64,000 nucleotides of DNA, from assembly GCF_001654495.1 (NCBI RefSeq), contig NZ_CP015849.1, positions 806,001-870,000 of the forward strand, given 5' to 3'. Of the stretch, positions 59,736-64,000 are shown one piece after another (position 1 is the stretch's first letter; every line of letters begins with the position of its first letter). The stretch comes from Streptomyces sp. SAT1 (GTDB lineage Bacteria > Actinomycetota > Actinomycetes > Streptomycetales > Streptomycetaceae). The position numbers were made by a program, and so were the translations under genes. The notes under the pieces are model-generated. The model worked only from the letters and a program-made list of their open reading frames with translations, was not told the DNA's origin and made no database searches.

Positions 59736-60821
59736 ATGACCGAGGTACTGCTCGCGGTGGGCACCCGCAAGGGCCTGTTCATCGGGCGACGGCGGGGTGG
59801 CTCCTGGGAGTTCGACGACCGCCCCCACTTCAACGCGCAGGCGGTGTACGCGGTCGCCGTGGACACCAGGGGCGCGGCCCCGCGGCTGCTGGCCGCCGGG
59901 GACAGCGCGCACTGGGGGCCGTCCGTCTTCCACTCCGACGACCTGGGCCGCAACTGGACCGAGCCGGACCGGCCCGCGGTGCGGTTCCCGCGGGACACCG
60001 GCGCGTCGCTGGAGCGGGTGTGGCAACTGCACCCGGCCGCCGCGGAACCGGACGTGGTGTACGCGGGCACGGAACCGGCCGCGCTGTACCGCTCCGAGGA
60101 CCGCGGCGAGAGCTTCGCGCTGGTCCGGCCGCTGTGGGAGCATCCCACCCGCTCCCGCTGGGTGCCCGGCGGTGGCGGTGAGGGCCTGCACACCGTGGTC
60201 ACGGACCGGCGCGACCCGAAGGCCGTCACGGTCGCCGTCTCCACCGCCGGGGTGTTCCGCACGGCCGACGGCGGAGCGAGCTGGGCGCCGGCCAACTCCG
60301 GGGTGTCCGCCGTGTTCCTGCCGGATCCCGATCCCGAGTTCGGCCAGTGCGTCCACAAGGTCGCCCAGGACCCGGTCGACCCGGACCGGCTCTACCTCCA
60401 GAACCACTGGGGCGTGTACCGCAGCGACGACGGCGGCGGGCACTGGACGGACATCGGCGAGGGCCTGCCCTCCACCTTCGGCTTCGCGGCGGCCGCCCAC
60501 CCGCACCGCGGCGGCACGGCGTATGTGTTCCCGATCAACGCGGACGCGGACCGGGTGCCCGCCGGACACCGCTGCCGGGTGTTCCGCACGGCGGACGCCG
60601 GGCGGAGCTGGGAGCCGCTCTCGGCCGGGCTGCCGCAGCGGGACCACTACGGGACCGTGCTGCGCGACGCGCTGTGCACCGACGACGCCGACCCGGCGGG
60701 CGTGTACTTCGGCAACCGCAACGGCGAGGTGTACGCGTCGGCCGACGACGGCGACAGCTGGGAGCAACTGGCCTCGCACCTGCCGGACGTGCTGTGCGTC
60801 CGCGCGGCGGTGATCGGCTGA
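59736..60821 (+). CDS. BNR/Asp-box repeat (sialidase-fold) protein
   Basis: The protein has 361 residues. Six Asp-box motifs (S/T-x-D-x-G-x-x-W/F: SDDLGRNW, SEDRGESF, TADGGASW, SDDGGGHW, TADAGRSW, SADDGDSW) mark a beta-propeller. There is no signal peptide, so it is a cytoplasmic propeller, similar to WD40/YVTN/BNR-like proteins common in actinobacteria. A glycosidase activity is not shown by the sequence. GGAGG precedes the ATG at 59736. Confidence 0.88.
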   Translation: MTEVLLAVGTRKGLFIGRRRGGSWEFDDRPHFNAQAVYAVAVDTRGAAPRLLAAGDSAHWGPSVFHSDDLGRNWTEPDRPAVRFPRDTGASLERVWQLHPAAAEPDVVYAGTEPAALYRSEDRGESFALVRPLWEHPTRSRWVPGGGGEGLHTVVTDRRDPKAVTVAVSTAGVFRTADGGASWAPANSGVSAVFLPDPDPEFGQCVHKVAQDPVDPDRLYLQNHWGVYRSDDGGGHWTDIGEGLPSTFGFAAAAHPHRGGTAYVFPINADADRVPAGHRCRVFRTADAGRSWEPLSAGLPQRDHYGTVLRDALCTDDADPAGVYFGNRNGEVYASADDGDSWEQLASHLPDVLCVRAAVIG

Positions 60822-60937
60822 GGCGCGGGGTGAGGCGAGGCGAGCGGGGGTGTGCGGTGCGGGCCGTGTCCAAAGGTGAGGGGCTCCTCTCCCCCGATGC
60901 TGCTGACGTGCCGGAGGCAGCTGGCTACCCTGCGGCC

Positions 60938-62482
60938 ATGCGCCTTTGGGTGACACCCCGTCAACGCCTCCGTCTGGACACCCTGATCGCGCTCGCGCTG
61001 CTGGGGGTCACCCTCGGGTTCGCCCTCGGGTACCGGCCGGCGGGCTGGCCGCCCTTCGACGCCCGCGCGATCGCCCTGACCTCGGCCGTCCATCTGCCGC
61101 TCGCGGTGCGCCGGGTCGCTCCGTGGCCGGTGCTGTGCGCCACCTGCGCCGGTCTCGTGCTGTACACGGCGCTCGGCTACCAGCCGTCGGTCAACGTGTG
61201 GTCGCCGATGCTGGCGTTCTTCACGATCGCCTCGGCTCAGCCGACCCGCCGTACCGCGCTCTCGGCGGTGCCGGTCGCCGCCGTCTGGGTGTACAACGCG
61301 CTGGCCTCCCACGCGATGTCGCCCCTGGTGGCCGTGGGGCAGACGCTGGTGGTGCTGCTGCTCGCCTGGGGCTTCGGCATGAACCTGCGCCGGCTGGAGA
61401 AGCAGAACACCGAGCTGGACCGGCTGACCGCGCGGCTGCGCGCCGAGGAGGGGGCCCGCGCCCGGCACGCGGTGACGGAGGAGCGGCTGCGCATCGCCCG
61501 CGAGCTGCACGACGTGGTCGCCCACCATCTGTCGGTCGTCTCGGTGCAGAGCGGTCTGGCCCGGTACGTCTTCGACACGGACGCCGCCAGGGCACGCGCC
61601 GCGCTGTGCGTCATCGAGGACACCGCGCGCGAGACGCTGGAGGAGATGCGCGGCCTGCTCCAGGTGCTGCGGGTCGGTCCGGACGGCACCGAGGCCGTGT
61701 CCGGGCCGCCCACCGGAGACGACGCGGGCCTCGCCCGGCTGGGCGAGCTGACCGCCCGGACGGTCGCGGCGGGCCTCGTCGTGGAGACCGAGGTCTCCGG
61801 CACGCCTCGGCCGCTCGCCCCGGGGGCCGACCTGTGCGCCTACCGCATCGTCCAGGAAGCCCTGACCAACACGCTCAAGCACGCCGGTGCGCACGCCCGG
61901 GTCCGCATATCGCTGGCCTACGAGGCCCAGTTGCTGTCCGTCACGGTGTCCGACGACGGAGGAGACCGGACGCAGGACCCACCGGCCGCGACCGGGGACG
62001 ACGGCCCGGTTCCGGCCCCGGTCCCGGTCGGTGCCGCCGGGCACGGCGCGGCGGGAGCGGCCGGCAGAGGGGCCGGTGGGCGCAAAGGACCGGTGGGACG
62101 CGCCGCGCGAACCGGCCGGCGCACCCCGGAATCCGCCCGCTCCGCAGGAAGTACCGCGATAGGCGGGGTGGCGGAGGCCGCGGTCCGGGGGGCCGGGCAC
62201 GGGTTGGTCGGCATGTACGAGCGGGTGCGGCTCTATGGCGGGAGCTTCCGCGCCGGGCCCGGTCCCGGTCCCGCGGGGGGTGCGGAGGGTTTCGAGGTGG
62301 CGTTCACCTTGCCGGTTCCGTACCGCCCGGAGCGGGACGACGGCCCGGACACGGTGCCCTCCGCGAGGGCCGCCGGGCCGGACACGGTGCCCTCCGCGAG
62401 GGCCGCCGGGCCGGAACGCGTCGAACAGGTCGAACAGGTGGGGGGAAGCGGCGATGACCGCGCCTGTGCCCGTCGCCGCTGA
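60938..62482 (+). CDS. DesK-type sensor histidine kinase, without adjacent response regulator
   Basis: The protein has 514 residues. Several membrane helices (about residues 15-150), a HisKA_3 domain with H191 in RELHDVVAHHLSVVSVQ, and a HATPase domain. Between its G1 box (VSDDGG) and G2 box (GHGLVGM) lies an insertion of about 80 Gly/Ala/Pro/Arg-rich residues in the ATP lid, and the C-terminus carries two 11-residue repeats. A -10-like TACCCT (60926-60931) ends 6 bp before the ATG, so it is probably leaderless. The downstream response regulator is missing, apart from a possible remnant at 62454. Confidence 0.87.
   Translation: MRLWVTPRQRLRLDTLIALALLGVTLGFALGYRPAGWPPFDARAIALTSAVHLPLAVRRVAPWPVLCATCAGLVLYTALGYQPSVNVWSPMLAFFTIASAQPTRRTALSAVPVAAVWVYNALASHAMSPLVAVGQTLVVLLLAWGFGMNLRRLEKQNTELDRLTARLRAEEGARARHAVTEERLRIARELHDVVAHHLSVVSVQSGLARYVFDTDAARARAALCVIEDTARETLEEMRGLLQVLRVGPDGTEAVSGPPTGDDAGLARLGELTARTVAAGLVVETEVSGTPRPLAPGADLCAYRIVQEALTNTLKHAGAHARVRISLAYEAQLLSVTVSDDGGDRTQDPPAATGDDGPVPAPVPVGAAGHGAAGAAGRGAGGRKGPVGRAARTGRRTPESARSAGSTAIGGVAEAAVRGAGHGLVGMYERVRLYGGSFRAGPGPGPAGGAEGFEVAFTLPVPYRPERDDGPDTVPSARAAGPDTVPSARAAGPERVEQVEQVGGSGDDRACARRR
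62345..62410. repeat. Two perfect 33-bp tandem repeats in the kinase gene
   Basis: Two identical 33-bp copies (62345-62377 and 62378-62410) encode PDTVPSARAAG twice near the C-terminus of the histidine kinase. The unit is a multiple of three, so copy changes keep the frame. Confidence 0.95.
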
Positions 62483-62510
62483 CGTGGCGGCCTGTCCTCG
62501 GCGACCGGGT
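62454..62510 (+). pseudogene. Possible remnant of a LuxR-type response regulator start
   Basis: The ATG at 62454 overlaps the end of the kinase gene by 29 bp and reads MTAPVPVAADVAACPRRPGA. Response regulators paired with DesK-type kinases often begin MTAPxRVxVADDQ. The likeness stops after about ten residues, with no receiver or HTH region before the ung gene. It may be the 5' end of a deleted regulator, or chance. Confidence 0.3.
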
Positions 62511-62666
62511 GCGGCGGCCACGGACGAGTGCAGCGGGGCTCGGACGCGTACGGGACCTTGTCAGGAGCGCCCCGGTCCGGGGCGGGCCGCGCCCGGTGCC
62601 GACGCCGGTGCCCGGGGTGCCCCGGTGGACGGCGGGCCGCCCCGGACCGGGACGGCCCCCTTGGGC

Positions 62667-63344
62667 TCAGGGCAGTCGCCAGTCCACCGGCTGCGCGCCC
62701 TGCTGCGCGAGCAGGTCGTTGGCCCTGCTGAACGGACGCGAGCCGAAGAACCCCCGGTCCGCCGACATCGGCGAGGGATGGGCGGACTCGATCGCCGGGA
62801 GGTCCCCGAGCAGCGGTCGCAGATTGCGCGCGTCGCGGCCCCACAGGATCGACACCAGCGGCTTGCCCCGGGCCGCCAGTGCCCGGATGGCCTGCTCGGT
62901 GACCTCTTCCCAGCCCTTGCCCCGGTGCGCGGCGGGCTTGCGCGGCGCGGTCGTCAGCGCCCGGTTGAGCAGCAGCACGCCCTGCCGGGTCCACGGCGTG
63001 AGGTCCCCGTTGGACGGCCTGGGCAGGCCCAGGTCGGTGTGCAGCTCCCGGAAGATGTTCTCCAGGCTGCCCGGCAGCGAGCGCACCTCGGGCGAGACCG
63101 CGAAGCTCAGCCCGATGGCCATGCCCGGTGTGGGATAGGGGTCCTGGCCGACGATCAGGACGCGGACGTCGTCGAACGGCTGCTGGAAGGCCCGCAGGAC
63201 GTTCGCTCCGGCGGGCAGATAGGTCCGGCCGGCCGCTATCTCCGCCCGGAGGAAGTTCCCCATGGAGGCGATGCGTTCGGCCACGGGGTCGAGGGCCTTC
63301 GCCCAGCCCGCTTCGACGAGTTCATGCAACGGTCGTGGTGCCAC
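62667..63344 (-). CDS. ung: Uracil-DNA glycosylase
   Basis: The protein has 225 residues, family 1 UDG. The catalytic water-activating motif [16 protein letters not shown], the [11 protein letters not shown] strand, and [21 protein letters not shown] (DNA-intercalating loop with the catalytic His) are present. It removes uracil from DNA as the first step of base-excision repair. The start is GTG at 63344, and a -10-like TAGAGT on the minus strand (63353-63358) is only 8 bp away, so it may be leaderless. It converges with the kinase gene. Confidence 0.95.
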   Translation of the reverse strand: MAPRPLHELVEAGWAKALDPVAERIASMGNFLRAEIAAGRTYLPAGANVLRAFQQPFDDVRVLIVGQDPYPTPGMAIGLSFAVSPEVRSLPGSLENIFRELHTDLGLPRPSNGDLTPWTRQGVLLLNRALTTAPRKPAAHRGKGWEEVTEQAIRALAARGKPLVSILWGRDARNLRPLLGDLPAIESAHPSPMSADRGFFGSRPFSRANDLLAQQGAQPVDWRLP

Positions 63345-63571
63345 GGCGCGTCACTCTACTGGCACGCGCCGGTGCCCCGCACCGGGACCTCCTGCGGTGC
63401 GCCTGCGGTGCGCGGCCTGCGGCGCTACCCTTCCGTCTCGTCCGTCCCGTCGACATCCGGCGGGGTCCGCGTACGCCCGTCGAGGCCGTGCGGGCCCCCG
63501 GTGGAGGAGGCACGCCCGATGCGCCCAGTGGTCAGGCCGCGCTGCCCGGTCCGTCCCGTCCGGAGGCGGCG

Positions 63572-64000
63572 GTGACGGCCCGGAAGGACACGGGCGCGGC
63601 CGGCTTCCTCGCCGTGGACTCCGGCGGCTCCGGTCTCCGGGTCACCGTGGGGGTGCCCGGCCGCGGACCGCTGGCGCAGCGCGAGTCCCGGGAACCCGTG
63701 CGCACCGGCGCCGGGGGGATCGATCCCGGGCATCTGCTGGCGCAGCTCGCACCGCTCGCGCGGGACCTGGCCGCGGAGGCCGGGCTCGGGCGGCTGGAGA
63801 CGGCCGTCGTGGGGGCGGCCGGGTTCGCCACACTGGGCGACGCGCTGCGCGCCGAACTGCCCGGCGCGTTCGCCCGGGAGTTCGGGGCGCGCAGGGTCGC
63901 GCTCGCGGCCGACGCGGTCACCGCGTACGTCGGTGCCCTGGGGGCGCGGCCGGGCGCCGTCGTCGCCGCCGGTACCGGTCTGATCGCGGTCGGGACCGAT
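63572..64000 (+). CDS. BadF/BadG or N-acetylglucosamine kinase family protein (5' part)
   Basis: The gene begins at GTG 63572, after GGAGG (63562-63566), and runs off the window with 143 residues seen. The N-terminal motif AGFLAVDSGGSGLRV is the ATPase phosphate-binding loop of the BadF/BadG/BcrA and GlcNAc-kinase superfamily, and VVAAGTGLIAVG is the second phosphate-binding segment. A GlcNAc kinase is the usual annotation in streptomycetes. The C-terminal half is not visible, so the sugar cannot be judged. Confidence 0.82.
   Translation, partial: MTARKDTGAAGFLAVDSGGSGLRVTVGVPGRGPLAQRESREPVRTGAGGIDPGHLLAQLAPLARDLAAEAGLGRLETAVVGAAGFATLGDALRAELPGAFAREFGARRVALAADAVTAYVGALGARPGAVVAAGTGLIAVGTD

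Noticed and set aside
62568..62584. A perfect hairpin (CGCCCCGG/CCGGGGCG) after the kinase gene as a response-regulator terminator
   Set aside because: It is a plausible terminator but one of several GC hairpins in this stretch, and cannot be tied to a specific transcript.
1..64000. A secondary-metabolite gene cluster
   Set aside because: No polyketide synthase, NRPS, terpene cyclase, RiPP or siderophore synthetase genes are present; the geranylgeranyl-reductase-like gene stands alone.
1..64000. tRNA or rRNA genes and integrated elements
   Set aside because: I found no CCA-ended cloverleaf, no rRNA sequence, no integrase, transposase or flanking direct repeats.

Overview
The window is very GC-rich chromosomal DNA of a streptomycete. 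The evidence is strong third-position GC bias in every gene, GTG/TTG starts, probable leaderless genes, mycothiol-type enzymes, and protein families typical of Streptomyces (DUF4865, DUF6421, DUF6986, DUF5134, Rv1733c-like, SHOCT, DesK-type kinases). I recognise no rRNA, tRNA, insertion sequence, prophage, CRISPR array or classical antibiotic cluster. It reads as ordinary chromosome with many small regulator-target modules. The species cannot be named from this sequence.

Layout. 0.1-3.5 kb: SHOCT protein, then TetR, DUF4865, phosphotriesterase-like hydrolase and tautomerase in one direction. 3.5-10 kb: ROK regulator, AlkB and RlmG, then a sugar-phosphate module (class II aldolase and SIS protein, divergent from a DeoR regulator) and a small luciferase-domain protein. 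10-16 kb: LCMT-like methyltransferase, Rv1733c-like membrane protein, MFS transporter, and a ClpC/ClpB-like AAA+ chaperone. 16-25 kb: mycothiol-dependent DinB-fold enzyme, two-component pair, geranylgeranyl-reductase-like flavoprotein, M20 peptidase, MBL hydrolase, a 776-bp gene-free tract, a P-loop kinase/NUDIX fusion and a small secreted protein. 25-31 kb: ROK sugar kinase divergent from LacI, DUF6986 aldolase-like protein, and etfB-etfA. 31-40 kb: flavin reductase and thioredoxin, PlsC-like acyltransferase, B3/B4 and transglutaminase proteins, a tightly overlapping DUF6421-SDR-threonine-aldolase operon, GlpQ-like phosphodiesterase, GNAT and VOC proteins. 41-51 kb: FUSC-MarR operon, DUF5134, M56 peptidase, PAP2 and HAD phosphatases, two TetR modules, and ArsR divergent from an old-yellow-enzyme reductase. 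51-64 kb: a 1,441-residue CtpI-like P-type ATPase with a histone-H1-like membrane partner, PaaX divergent from an AidB-like acyl-CoA dehydrogenase, a BNR-repeat protein, a DesK-type kinase whose response regulator seems lost, uracil-DNA glycosylase, and the start of a BadF/GlcNAc-kinase-type gene.

How the genes work together. The recurring theme is a local regulator beside a target, with a visible inverted repeat between or before them: TetR/DUF4865, DeoR/SIS, LacI/ROK kinase, MarR/FUSC, TetR/NAD(P)-binding protein, ArsR/OYE and PaaX/AidB-like. DNA repair or protection is represented by AlkB, the AidB-like protein and Ung. Flavin and electron-transfer genes (EtfAB, flavin reductase, OYE, acyl-CoA dehydrogenase) are frequent. 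The least explained items are the P-type ATPase with a decayed second catalytic half plus its lysine/alanine-rich partner, the DUF6421 operon, the DUF4865-phosphotriesterase-tautomerase operon, and the kinase-NUDIX fusion.
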